Position numbers and translations under genes: made by a program. Of a stretch of 14,954 nucleotides of DNA, positions 6,703 to 13,816 are shown one piece after another (within the stretch, counting starts at the first letter, position 1; the number at the start of each line of letters is the position of its first letter). Location: contig JASHVH010000098.1 in assembly GCA_030039575.1 (NCBI GenBank), positions 1 to 14,954 on the forward strand, written 5' to 3'. The notes under the pieces are model-generated. The model saw only the letters and a program-made list of their open reading frames with translations. It searched no databases and was not told the DNA's origin. The stretch is from Acidimicrobiales bacterium (lineage in GTDB: Bacteria > Actinomycetota > Acidimicrobiia > Acidimicrobiales > Palsa-688).

Positions 6703-7688
6703 TCGGCACCCACCCCTTGCGGTTGCGGACGAGCGCTCAGGAAGTGCAAAGGCGCTACCCCGTCCTGCAGCTCATCGCCCTCATAGTCGTTTTCGCCGTG
6801 GGCACCGCCACCCTTCCGGGGTTCGCCCATCGCGCCAGCATAAACGCCATCCTGGTGTTGGCTTCTTTCCTCGGGATCGCCGCCGGCGGGCAAACACTGG
6901 CCATACTGGTGGGCGGGATCGACCTCTCCGTGCCGAACGTGATTGCCGGTGCCAACCTGATGACGACCGCCCTGTGCGGGGCGAACTGGCCGTTCGCCGC
7001 CGTCGCAGCCGTGATCCTCGGGACGGCGGCCTTTGTCGGCGCCATTAACGGGTACGTTGCCCACCACTACCGCGTGCCGCCCCTGATCGTGACCCTGGCT
7101 ACCGGGTCGATAGTTGCGGGCGCGGTGCTGGCCGGCACCCACGGCTCCGTCTACGGGAGCGTCCCGAACTGGTTGAACACTTTCGTTTCACCTGTGGGGA
7201 CGGTGGCCGGCGTGAAGGTGCCCCCCATTGTGGTCTTCTGGTTGATATTTGCCATCGTGATGGGGGTTATCCTCTACATGACCGGGATGGGCCGTCACCT
7301 TTATGCGACCGGTTCGAACGAACGGGCGGCCCGGTTGGCGCTGGTCAACACCGAGCGGGTGTGGACAGGTGTCTTCGCCGCCAGCGCAGTTTGCTCGGCG
7401 ATATGCGGGATCTTCCTGGCCGCCTGGAGCGGGACCGGGGACCCGAGCATCGGCGACCCTTACCTTTTCCTCACCATCGCCGCCGTCATCGTGGGCGGCA
7501 CCTCCCTGGTCGGTGCCAACGGGGACTACACCCGCACGGTGCTGGGTGCCCTGATACTCACCGTCCTTACGACCATCCTGGTTGGCCATAGTTACAGCGA
7601 GGCTACCCAGGAGATACTGCTCGGCCTGCTCATCCTTGTGGTCGTCGGCACGTACGGGCGTGACCGTCCCCTCCGGGACAAGGTTTAG
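6699..7688 (+). CDS. ABC importer permease 2 (RbsC-like, BPD_transp_2 family)
   Basis: The product has 329 residues and is strongly hydrophobic. LVGGIDLSVPNVIAGANLM, near residues 68-86, is the conserved GGIDLSV segment of the family. HLYATGSNERAARLALVNTE and IAAVIVGGTSLVGANGDYTRT match the cytoplasmic loop and late helices of RbsC-like permeases. It pairs with the neighbouring permease to give a heterodimeric channel, an arrangement known for some CUT2 systems. The start is TTG 6699, preceded by CGGAG at a workable distance; no upstream in-frame ATG fits. The reading frame ends 75 bp before the amidohydrolase gene. Confidence 0.87.
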   Translation: MIGTHPLRLRTSAQEVQRRYPVLQLIALIVVFAVGTATLPGFAHRASINAILVLASFLGIAAGGQTLAILVGGIDLSVPNVIAGANLMTTALCGANWPFAAVAAVILGTAAFVGAINGYVAHHYRVPPLIVTLATGSIVAGAVLAGTHGSVYGSVPNWLNTFVSPVGTVAGVKVPPIVVFWLIFAIVMGVILYMTGMGRHLYATGSNERAARLALVNTERVWTGVFAASAVCSAICGIFLAAWSGTGDPSIGDPYLFLTIAAVIVGGTSLVGANGDYTRTVLGALILTVLTTILVGHSYSEATQEILLGLLILVVVGTYGRDRPLRDKV

Positions 7689-7692
7689 CCAT

Positions 7693-7714
7693 ATCGGCCA
7701 TTTATAACCCGGGA
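7693..7714 (+). repeat. Leader motif copy 1 (ATCGGCCA, AT-rich, ATAACCCGG)
   Basis: ATCGGCCA (7693-7700), TTT, then ATAACCCGG (7704-7712) lies between permease 2 and the amidohydrolase gene. The same two blocks recur at 9976-9993 before the second plus-strand SDR gene, with one base between them instead of three. Confidence 0.45.
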
Positions 7715-7763
7715 CAATCATCGCAACACCCCCACCAAGAGCGAAACCAAAGGAGATCGCCAG

Positions 7764-9161
7764 ATGACAAAGCGGACGTTGATAAGTGGAGGAGCCATCG
7801 TCAGCATGGACCCCAAAGTCGGAGACCTCCGCCAGGGTGACGTCCTCGTGGAAGGGGACGAGGTCACCCAGGTCGGCCCGTCCATAGCCGCGGGGGACGC
7901 CGAGGTCATCGACGCGGCGGGGACCATAGTCATGCCTGGGCTGGTCAACTCCCACTGCCACCTATGGCAAACCGGGACGCGCGCCGATTCAATGGACCAG
8001 GTGTTCTGGGACCTGGTGAGCAGCCAGTGGCCCAAAGTGGCCGCCTATTACTCGGCCGAGGACGTGTATGCATGCGTGCTGGCCGGTGCCGCCGACGCCC
8101 TCAACCGGGGCATCACCACCGTCCTTGATTTCTGCCACATAGTCAATACGCCTGAGCACGCTGAGGAAAACCTCCGGGCGCTACGAGAGACGGGGATCCG
8201 CTCACGTTTTCTGTACGGGGCGTCGATGTCCCGCAAGCTCCAGGAGTTCGAGGGCGAGGTCGAAAATACTGACTCCTGGGCGCACGCGCGAGAAATGCGC
8301 AAGCAGGAGTTCGCCGGCGACGACGGGCTGGTCAGCTTCGGGTTGGCCATCCAGGGGCCCGACGTCACCACCATGGAGATAACGGCCTCCGACTTGGCCG
8401 AAGCCCGCCAGCTGGGAGTCCCGGTCGGCGTGCACATCGGTGCCCCCCAAGGGCCGCCCCCGAAGCTATCGATAAAGCGCATGTACGAGGCGGGCTTGCT
8501 CGGCCCGGACATCAACTTCTCCCACTGCTGTGAGACGACGGACGAAGAGCTGCGAATGCTGGCGACTACGGGTGCCACTGCCACCGCCTGCCCGTCGCTC
8601 GACATGGCTTTCGGTATGGGTTGCCCGGCGACGGGGCGCATTCGCGATGCCGGCTTGCGGCCGGCGGTGGGGACGGACTCGGTTATCGCTTCCAGCGGCG
8701 ACATGTTCGAGGAACTTCGGGTGGGGTTGCTTTACGAGCGCATGAGGAGGGCCGAGGCCATATTTGCCACCGGGCGCGATGTGAAGACGGTGGACGAACT
8801 CGAGTTCACGACCCGAGAGGCGCTCGAGTCGGCCACGATCAACAGCGCCCACGCCATCTTCCTGGGGGACAAGGTCGGGTCCCTTACACCGGGCAAAAAG
8901 GCCGACATAATCCTTCTCCGGGCCACCGATCTGAACATGGTGGCGGCCAGCGACCTCGTGGGCACGATAGTCGGGTGCGCTACGGGGCAGAACGTCGACA
9001 CCGTCATGGTCGGGGGTAACCTCGTAAAGCGCAAGGGGGAGCTCGTCAACATCGACGTCCAACGGGCCCGTCAGCTGTTCGTCGAGGCCCGTGACCGGCT
9101 CTTTGGCCGGCAAGGGTACGAAGGCATGCGCCCGCCCGTTACGGCGGGGGCGCGGGCATGA
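7764..9161 (+). CDS. Metal-dependent amidohydrolase (cytosine deaminase/TrzN-like superfamily)
   Basis: The product has 465 residues. An N-terminal beta-sandwich part leads into VMPGLVNSHCHLWQT, with the metal pair His64-x-His66. His224 (GVHIGA), His254 (NFSHC) and Asp305 (GTDS) complete the usual amidohydrolase metal and catalytic set. The C-terminal GSLTPGKKADIILL is also typical. DFCHIVNTPEHAEENL and TTDEELRMLATTGAT match a set of actinobacterial amidohydrolases that I recall but cannot link to a substrate. The reaction is likely hydrolytic deamination or ring opening of a cyclic nitrogen compound. A clear AAGGAGAT lies upstream of ATG 7764. The stop overlaps the ATG of the next SDR (ATGA), so both belong to one operon. 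Its place behind the importer suggests that it acts on the imported compound. Confidence 0.87.
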   Translation: MTKRTLISGGAIVSMDPKVGDLRQGDVLVEGDEVTQVGPSIAAGDAEVIDAAGTIVMPGLVNSHCHLWQTGTRADSMDQVFWDLVSSQWPKVAAYYSAEDVYACVLAGAADALNRGITTVLDFCHIVNTPEHAEENLRALRETGIRSRFLYGASMSRKLQEFEGEVENTDSWAHAREMRKQEFAGDDGLVSFGLAIQGPDVTTMEITASDLAEARQLGVPVGVHIGAPQGPPPKLSIKRMYEAGLLGPDINFSHCCETTDEELRMLATTGATATACPSLDMAFGMGCPATGRIRDAGLRPAVGTDSVIASSGDMFEELRVGLLYERMRRAEAIFATGRDVKTVDELEFTTREALESATINSAHAIFLGDKVGSLTPGKKADIILLRATDLNMVAASDLVGTIVGCATGQNVDTVMVGGNLVKRKGELVNIDVQRARQLFVEARDRLFGRQGYEGMRPPVTAGARA

Positions 9162-9925
9162 GCACGCCCACCGTAATTGTCACCGGTGCCTCCGGGGGCA
9201 TGGGCTCCGCCGCCGTACGCCAGCTGGTCGAACGGGGCGCCAACGTGTTGGCCGTGGACCGCGACGAAAAGGGCCTGGAACGGGTGGCCGAAGAGTGCGA
9301 GAAGGGAGATGGTGAACTGGGCACGGCCGTCGCCGACGTCGGCACGACCCGTGATGTCGAAGCTTTCGTGGCTGGTGCCGTCGAACGATGGGGCGGCCTG
9401 GATGGCATCTTCAATATCGCCGGGATCGGGACAGGCGAGTTCAAACCGCTGGCCGACGTTTCGAACGAGACCTATGACGAAGTTATGCGGGTGAACGCTC
9501 GCAGCGTGTGGCTCGGCATGAAGTACGCCCTGCCCCATCTGGTGGCCCGCGGTGGTGGCGCCATCGTGAACACGGGGTCCCATCTGGCTTGGCACGCGGC
9601 GCCGACGTTCTCCGCGTACTGTGCCTCTAAACACGCGGTTATCGGGATGACAAAAGCGGTCGCGCTGGAGTACGGCCCGTACAACATCAGGGCTAATGTG
9701 GTTTGCCCCAGTGCCATGGACACCGCCATGGGCCAGGAGGCGGCAGAGGGGATTGCCCCCGAAGATCCGCAATTGGGCTGGAAGATATTGATAGACCAGT
9801 CGGCGAACGGCCGGGTTGGCCACGCCGAGGAGTCCGCGGCGGTGGGAGTGTGGTTGCTCCTTGATGCCCCTCAGCACATCTCCGGCATAATCGTCCCCGT
9901 CGACGGCGCACAGTCGGCCAAGTAA
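9158..9925 (+). CDS. Classical SDR oxidoreductase
   Basis: The enzyme has 255 residues, the normal length for a classical SDR. It has the cofactor motif TGASGGMG (9-16), VDRD after strand 2 (which suggests NAD rather than NADP preference), NIAG (86-89), Asn113, Ser141, and the catalytic YCASK with Tyr154 and Lys158. The C-terminus GIIVPVDGAQSAK fits the family. It should catalyse NAD(P)-dependent alcohol/carbonyl oxidoreduction of a small substrate. Its ATG overlaps the amidohydrolase stop, and no good ribosome site precedes it, so translation is probably coupled. A role in processing the amidohydrolase product is an inference from position. Confidence 0.88.
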   Translation: MSTPTVIVTGASGGMGSAAVRQLVERGANVLAVDRDEKGLERVAEECEKGDGELGTAVADVGTTRDVEAFVAGAVERWGGLDGIFNIAGIGTGEFKPLADVSNETYDEVMRVNARSVWLGMKYALPHLVARGGGAIVNTGSHLAWHAAPTFSAYCASKHAVIGMTKAVALEYGPYNIRANVVCPSAMDTAMGQEAAEGIAPEDPQLGWKILIDQSANGRVGHAEESAAVGVWLLLDAPQHISGIIVPVDGAQSAK

Positions 9926-9975
9926 ACCGCCACGTAAATGGCCAGAATAAATCAGGTAAATAATCGTCCATGTAG

Positions 9976-9995
9976 ATCGGCCAAATAACCCGGAA
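9976..9995 (+). repeat. Leader motif copy 2, next to the second plus-strand SDR gene
   Basis: ATCGGCCA (9976-9983), one A, then ATAACCCGG (9985-9993) runs directly into AAGGAG (9994-9999), the presumed ribosome site. The whole 85-bp spacer is unusually AT-rich for this window, with GTAAAT twice, and could hold an internal promoter. Confidence 0.45.
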
Positions 9996-10010
9996 GGAGC
10001 CAGGGGCAAT

Positions 10011-10832
10011 ATGGGTAGGTTGGATGGCAAAGTCGCGATAATTACGGGTACTGCCGGCGGCCAGGGGCGCGCCGCGGCGGTACTGTTCGCCCGGGAAGGC
10101 GCCCGCGTCGTTGGCTGTGACGTCGGCGAGGGCTACTACAAAGATGAAGAAGTTACAGGGGCCTCTAAGCAATATCGCAAATGGACCGCCAAGAGCGAGA
10201 AGGAGACCGTCGACCTCGTCCAGGCCGAGGGCGGTGAGATGATCAGCATGGAGCCTTGTGACCTGACCCAACCGGGCCAGGCCGACGAGTTGGTCGACTT
10301 GGCGATGACTACCTACGGGCGCGTCGACATCCTGTACAACAATGCCGCCAAAGGAGAGTTCGCCTGGTTCGAGGACATGCCCCACGAGCAGTTCTGGGCC
10401 TGCATGCGCCAGGAACTCGACACCGTGTTCCTCCCGACCAAAGCGGTGTGGCCTCAGATGGTAAAGCAGAACAAGGGGTCGATCATCAATACCGCTTCGA
10501 TGTCGGCCACCAAGGTCTTCCCCGCCCTGCCGTGCGTGGCTCATATGACAGTGAAATCGGCTGTCCAGGGGTTTACCCGTCACCTGGCCTACGAAGGTTC
10601 ACTGCACGGGATCCGGGTCAACTCGATCTCCCCCGGCCTGATCGCCAGCCCCTCAACGGGGCCACTGCTCGATGACACCTCGTGGAGCGACGAGATGTTG
10701 GTCGGCCACATGATCAAGCGTTTAGGGACGCCAGAGGACATCGCCTACGCGGCTCTCTTCCTCGCCTCTGACGAGTCGTCCTGGGTCACAGCGGCCAACT
10801 TCCCCGTAGACGGGGGAGCGACGTCGCTCTGA
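10011..10832 (+). CDS. SDR-family oxidoreductase with HxxxK in place of YxxxK
   Basis: The protein has 273 residues. TGTAGGQG (12-19) and NNAA (110-113) are SDR motifs, and the C-terminus FPVDGGATSL is typical. The active site differs from the classical form: Ser163 is present, but the Tyr position is His178 (AHMTVK, with Lys182), and the usual Asn of the tetrad is Glu135 (RQELDTVF). The DNA reads CAT at 178 with clean coding on both sides, so this is not a frameshift. I recall a recurring SDR subgroup with HxxxK and an EL motif, so it may be a working variant. AAGGAG lies 11 nt upstream of the ATG, which is rather far. It is the last gene of the plus-strand run, 85 bp after the previous SDR. 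Confidence 0.85.
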   Translation: MGRLDGKVAIITGTAGGQGRAAAVLFAREGARVVGCDVGEGYYKDEEVTGASKQYRKWTAKSEKETVDLVQAEGGEMISMEPCDLTQPGQADELVDLAMTTYGRVDILYNNAAKGEFAWFEDMPHEQFWACMRQELDTVFLPTKAVWPQMVKQNKGSIINTASMSATKVFPALPCVAHMTVKSAVQGFTRHLAYEGSLHGIRVNSISPGLIASPSTGPLLDDTSWSDEMLVGHMIKRLGTPEDIAYAALFLASDESSWVTAANFPVDGGATSL

Positions 10833-10862
10833 CAGAGGAGGCGCGCGCTCCGGCGCCAGGCC

Positions 10863-10868
10863 TATGCT
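10863..10868 (+). promoter_or_regulatory. -10 element for a leaderless VIT-family transcript
   Basis: TATGCT fits the TANNNT -10 pattern and ends 7 nt before ATG 10876. Transcription would start at or next to the A of the ATG. No ribosome site is present, which agrees with a leaderless mRNA as is common in actinobacteria. No -35 is evident. Confidence 0.5.
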
Positions 10869-10875
10869 CTAGCTG

Positions 10876-11640
10876 ATGGCAGGCACCGGCGGTGCGGCGA
10901 AGGGCGCCGCCGCCGCCCGTGCGGTGCTGGAGGTTCGCAAACCCAGGGGCAGCCGCCACCGAGACGTCAAGGGCGGGACGCAGCGAGCGGCCGTCCTCGG
11001 GGCCGGCGACGGCCTGTTGACCAACCTGTCCCTGGTCCTCGGGGTGGCCGGGGCGTCGTCAACCGATGCCTCTACCGTTCGGTTGGCCGGGGTGGCGGGG
11101 CTCCTGGCGGGGGCCTTTTCCATGGCCGCGGGCGAACTGGTCTCGGTCCGGGCGCAGCAGGAAATGGTCGAACGCGAGGTGGCGGTCGAGCGGGAAGAAC
11201 TCACGCAGGAACCCGAAGCAGAGCTGCGCGAGCTCATCGGCATGTACCGGGCCCAGGGCCTCTCGCCCGACGACGCCGGCACCGTGGCCCGCATCCTGTC
11301 CAAGAACCCGAAGATCGCCCTGGACACCCATGCCCGGCTCGAACTAGGGGTCGACCCCGAGGCGCCCGGTGCGGCGGGAAAGGCGGCCATTTTCTCCTTC
11401 GTGTCGTTCGCCATCGGGGCCATCCTCCCCCTGTTCCCGTGGTTCTTCATCCAGGGCACGAGCGCAGTGGTTGCATCGGTGGTCATCGGTGCCCTGGCTG
11501 CCCTCGCCCTCGGGGCGATGATCGGTTCGTACGCCGGACGCAGCATTTGGAAGACGGCTCTGCGGCAGTTGGCGGTGGCCGCGGTGGCGGCCGCCGTTAC
11601 TTACGGCGTAGGGGCCGCGCTCGGCACTTCCACCAGCTGA
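10876..11640 (+). CDS. VIT1/CCC1-family transporter (putative iron/manganese)
   Basis: The product has 254 residues. GAGDGLLTNLSLVLGVAGA (42-60) is the first membrane helix with the conserved Asp45, and GAFSMAAGELVSVRAQQEM (79-97) is the second. A charged acidic segment follows (about 98-165, many Glu), corresponding to the cytosolic metal-binding domain of the family. Three hydrophobic helices follow, giving the usual five. Family members move Fe2+ or Mn2+ across membranes; the bacterial role is usually metal export or detoxification. The N-terminal 35 residues are an Ala/Gly/Arg-rich extension. It appears to have its own promoter and is probably independent of the upstream catabolic genes. 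Confidence 0.85.
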   Translation: MAGTGGAAKGAAAARAVLEVRKPRGSRHRDVKGGTQRAAVLGAGDGLLTNLSLVLGVAGASSTDASTVRLAGVAGLLAGAFSMAAGELVSVRAQQEMVEREVAVEREELTQEPEAELRELIGMYRAQGLSPDDAGTVARILSKNPKIALDTHARLELGVDPEAPGAAGKAAIFSFVSFAIGAILPLFPWFFIQGTSAVVASVVIGALAALALGAMIGSYAGRSIWKTALRQLAVAAVAAAVTYGVGAALGTSTS

Positions 11641-11690
11641 CCCAGGAGCCGGCTGCCTCCGGACGCAACATGGCGAGACCACGTGTCGAT

Positions 11691-11717
11691 ATATCGGTAG
11701 AGGAGGCATATCGGTAG
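11691..11717 (+). repeat. Direct repeat ATATCGGTAG, two copies 17 bp apart
   Basis: Copies lie at 11691-11700 and 11708-11717 in the 247-bp spacer after the VIT gene. Tandem sites one to two helical turns apart can bind a regulator, but nothing else supports this. A 15-codon reading frame (ATG 11670) runs through the copies and is probably not a gene. Confidence 0.3.
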
Positions 11718-11750
11718 GGGTCTGCCGGAGCGGCCTCGGGACCAAGGTCC

Positions 11751-11760
11751 TGGTCTACCA
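11751..11760. promoter_or_regulatory. Palindrome TGGTCTACCA, possible GntR-type operator
   Basis: TGGT-CT-ACCA is a perfect palindrome. It resembles the half-site TGGT/ACCA found in operators of the FadR (GntR) group. It is short, and no such regulator gene is in the window. Confidence 0.25.
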
Positions 11761-11802
11761 AGTTGTCCTCAGTCAGCCGACGTGCGAGAGCACTTGGGGT
11801 GG

Positions 11803-11828
11803 GCGTAGCGCCGCTCCCTGCGCTACGC
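11803..11828. other. 9-bp inverted repeat upstream of the beta-propeller gene
   Basis: GCGTAGCGC (11803-11811) and GCGCTACGC (11820-11828) are perfect complements around an 8-nt spacer. No T-run follows on either side. The right arm contains TACGCT, a possible -10 element, so this could be an operator over the promoter of the gene at 11888 or the end structure of the upstream transcript. Confidence 0.45.
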
Positions 11829-11887
11829 TCGAGCCTCTGTAGTGCCCAGTCGGCGCGGGCCGGGTCGCTGAGGAGGAGGGCCTCGCG

Positions 11888-13354
11888 ATGTCCAACACCA
11901 GATCCAGGCAGTCACCCCGGGTTTTAAGGAAAGCCGTCCCCGTGGCGGCGGTGGCGACCGTAGCCGGTGCGCTCCCGGCCCTCGTAACCACGCCCGCCGA
12001 TGCCCAAGGCCTCACGTTTAAGAGCGTTTGGTCGCAGACCGTTACCGATGGCCGGCCGATCAGCACCTCGTCGCCCAACCTGGCCGTCCTTGATGGCGCG
12101 CCCGCCGTAGTGGTGGGCGACAAGGGCGGCGACGTCGACGCCTTCTCGTTGGCGACCGGCACCCCAGTGCCGGGCTGGCCGGCCAGCACCGGCGGCGTGC
12201 CGGTGGAATCGACACCTTCAGTGGCCGCATTGACGGCCGGGTCACCCGACGACAGCGTGTTTGTGGGGGTCGGCACCGCCGCCACTCCCCATGAGGGCGG
12301 GTATGAGGCTTTCAAGCCGAACGGAGCCAAGTCTTGGTACGTGACCATCCATAACCCGGGGGCCAGCTTCGTATCGGGCATCGTGGCCTCGCTGGCCGTA
12401 GGGAACCTGCAAGGTGGTACCGACGTGGTGGCCCCGTCGATCGGACAGCAGGAAGATGCGATCAACGCCGCCACCGGCAAGGTCCTGTCCGGGTTCCCGT
12501 GGTTCGACGGGGACGGCGATTACGCCACGCCGGCACTGGCCGACCTGTACGGGACGGGCAAGAACGACATTGTCAACGGCGGTGGGCAGACGGCCGGTCT
12601 GGCCTATGAAGTTCATTACACGCAGGGCGGGCACGTAAGCGTCACGTCGCGGACAGGCAACGCCGGCGCCTCCAGCCCCAACGGCGGGTTGATATGCACG
12701 TACAACCCGAACGAGTCGGTGGAGTCCTCCCCGGCCGTCGGGCCCTTCCTTGCCGGCGGGACAACGGGTATTGCTGTGGGGACAGGCAATTACTTCCCCG
12801 GGGCCCCGGACAGTGACGTGGTGTTGGCTGTTAACTCCCATTGCAGGCTCGTCTGGACTGCCCGCCTCGACGGCCTGACCAGTTCGAGCCCAGCGTTGGC
12901 CAACCTGTCGGGGAAGCTGGCCGTTGTCGAGGGTACGGATAACGAGCACGGCGGGGGTTCGGTTTACGCACTTAACGGTACGAACGGCTCGGTGATCTGG
13001 CACCAGAGCGTCAACGGTGAAGTCATCGGCGGCGTCGTCAGCGCCAACCTCGGGGCGGGTTACCAGGACGTGATCGTGGCGTCTACAGGTGGTGCCGAGG
13101 TGCTCGACGGCCGTACAGGGAAAGTGTTGGCCACTGTGGACAAATACGTCGGCTTGCAGAACTGTGCCCTCGTCACTGACGACCCCAACGGGACCATCGG
13201 GCTCACTCTGGCCGGTTATAACGCGCACAACGTAGGCACGGTGCAGCACTACGAACTGCCGGGGTCAAAGGGCTCCATCGTCGACGAGACGGGAGCTTGG
13301 CCTATGTTCCACCACGACCCCTCGTTGAGCGGTAACGCCGCTGCGCCCATTTAG
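11888..13354 (+). CDS. Secreted beta-propeller-like protein (PQQ/FG-GAP-type repeats)
   Basis: The protein has 488 residues with a signal peptide: basic start RVLRK, hydrophobic VPVAAVATVAGALPALV, likely cleavage at ADA-QG near residue 39. The mature part repeats a blade-like pattern such as ALADLYGTGKNDIVNGGG, SVYALNGTNGSVIWHQSVNGEVIGG and AEVLDGRTGKVLATV. These are typical of PQQ-like and FG-GAP propellers that bind ligands or other proteins outside the cell. The end WPMFHHDPSLSG is also seen in such proteins. No catalytic residues of PQQ dehydrogenases are recognised, so enzymatic activity is doubtful. A strong GAGGAGGAGGG precedes ATG 11888. It stands alone between spacers of 247 and 462 bp, so a link to the catabolic genes is unproven. 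Confidence 0.8.
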   Translation: MSNTRSRQSPRVLRKAVPVAAVATVAGALPALVTTPADAQGLTFKSVWSQTVTDGRPISTSSPNLAVLDGAPAVVVGDKGGDVDAFSLATGTPVPGWPASTGGVPVESTPSVAALTAGSPDDSVFVGVGTAATPHEGGYEAFKPNGAKSWYVTIHNPGASFVSGIVASLAVGNLQGGTDVVAPSIGQQEDAINAATGKVLSGFPWFDGDGDYATPALADLYGTGKNDIVNGGGQTAGLAYEVHYTQGGHVSVTSRTGNAGASSPNGGLICTYNPNESVESSPAVGPFLAGGTTGIAVGTGNYFPGAPDSDVVLAVNSHCRLVWTARLDGLTSSSPALANLSGKLAVVEGTDNEHGGGSVYALNGTNGSVIWHQSVNGEVIGGVVSANLGAGYQDVIVASTGGAEVLDGRTGKVLATVDKYVGLQNCALVTDDPNGTIGLTLAGYNAHNVGTVQHYELPGSKGSIVDETGAWPMFHHDPSLSGNAAAPI

Positions 13355-13462
13355 GCGACGTCGGCGCGTCGTGGAGACCCTCACCGCCGAAACTGCACGG
13401 GTCGGTTCAGCCTGCAGAAGGCCCACCTCTTTGACGTGTTCGATGATGGCCCGGCGCCGTGT

Positions 13463-13493
13463 GGACTTTTGCCTGAAAAACAGCGAAAAGTCC
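13463..13493. other. Hairpin GGACTTTT ... AAAAGTCC
   Basis: GGACTTTT (13463-13470) pairs with AAAAGTCC (13486-13493). Inside, CTG-AAAAA-CAG adds three pairs after a 2x2 internal loop. No T-run follows, so it is not a classic terminator. Confidence 0.5.
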
Positions 13494-13552
13494 TATGTCG
13501 CGGCAGCCTTGCGTCGATAACTGCACAAGGCGAGCCCGTCCGCACCTGGGCT

Positions 13553-13571
13553 AGCGGGACTTTTGCCCGCT
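13553..13571. other. Hairpin AGCGGG ... CCCGCT
   Basis: AGCGGG (13553-13558) and CCCGCT (13566-13571) form a perfect 6-bp stem with loop ACTTTTG. It shares the string GGACTTTTGCC with the hairpin at 13463. Confidence 0.45.
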
Positions 13572-13645
13572 CCGCAGGGGTACAAGGCCACACGGCAGAT
13601 TATCCGGGCAGCTCGGGGGTTTCTCCACGGTCAGCCAACGCCCAA

Positions 13646-13725
13646 CTGGGTGCAGAGACTGCTTCTTGGTGCAGAAGAGCTACAAATATTGAGTTCCTGC
13701 ACCGAGAAGCGATTTGCGCACCCAG
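13646..13725 (+). ncRNA. Candidate structured RNA: 29-nt arms around a 22-nt loop
   Basis: The outer stem is CTGGGTGC (13646-13653) with GCACCCAG (13718-13725). The inner 14-pair stem is 13661-13674 with 13697-13710. The arms have the same length, with 7 nt between stems on each side, part of which can also pair (A-U, G-U, A-U, U-G). I count about 26 of 29 positions paired as plus-strand RNA against 23 as DNA complement. The extra pairs are U-G wobbles that would be A-C mismatches on the minus strand. It could be a small RNA, a mobile-element end pair or a structured leader. Confidence 0.4.
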
Positions 13726-13805
13726 AGGCTTCGATAACTGGCGAATATCGTCCGGGTCATAACCGCACGTAAGTCCCGGAGCGGAGGGCTCAGAGAGGTG
13801 GGCGT

Positions 13806-13811
13806 TATACT
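13806..13811 (+). promoter_or_regulatory. -10 element for a leaderless cyclase transcript
   Basis: TATACT is followed by GCGGC and ATG 13817. The -10 match is good and the spacing would start the mRNA at the ATG. GAGAGGTG is present but about 18 nt from the ATG, too far to serve as its ribosome site. Confidence 0.5.
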
Positions 13812-13816
13812 GCGGC

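Larger units (their letters stand above)
13355..13816. other. 462-bp gene-poor spacer with several hairpins
   Basis: I see no convincing gene. A plus-strand reading frame (13436-13762) and a minus-strand one (13381-13593) lack family features and ribosome sites. The stretch carries three strong inverted repeats (listed separately), a repeated TCGATAACTG (13514-13523 and 13731-13740) and repeated GGTGCAGA (13649, 13668). It could be a small RNA locus or the remains of a mobile element. Confidence 0.5.

Noticed and set aside
12242..13249. 335-residue minus-strand reading frame opposite the propeller gene
   Set aside because: Shadow of codon bias; the plus-strand product has a signal peptide, repeats and a strong ribosome site.
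13354..13371. Terminator after the propeller gene (CGACG-6-CGTCG)
   Set aside because: A 5-bp stem without a T-run is too weak to support the call.
13355..13500. Possible transposase remnant on the minus strand (peptide AIIEHVKEVGLLQAEP)
   Set aside because: The fragment looks protein-like but is short, has no start or motif, and no terminal repeats could be tied to it.
13436..13762. 108-residue plus-strand reading frame in the hairpin-rich spacer
   Set aside because: No ribosome site, irregular composition, and its sequence is interrupted by strong inverted repeats that explain the region better.
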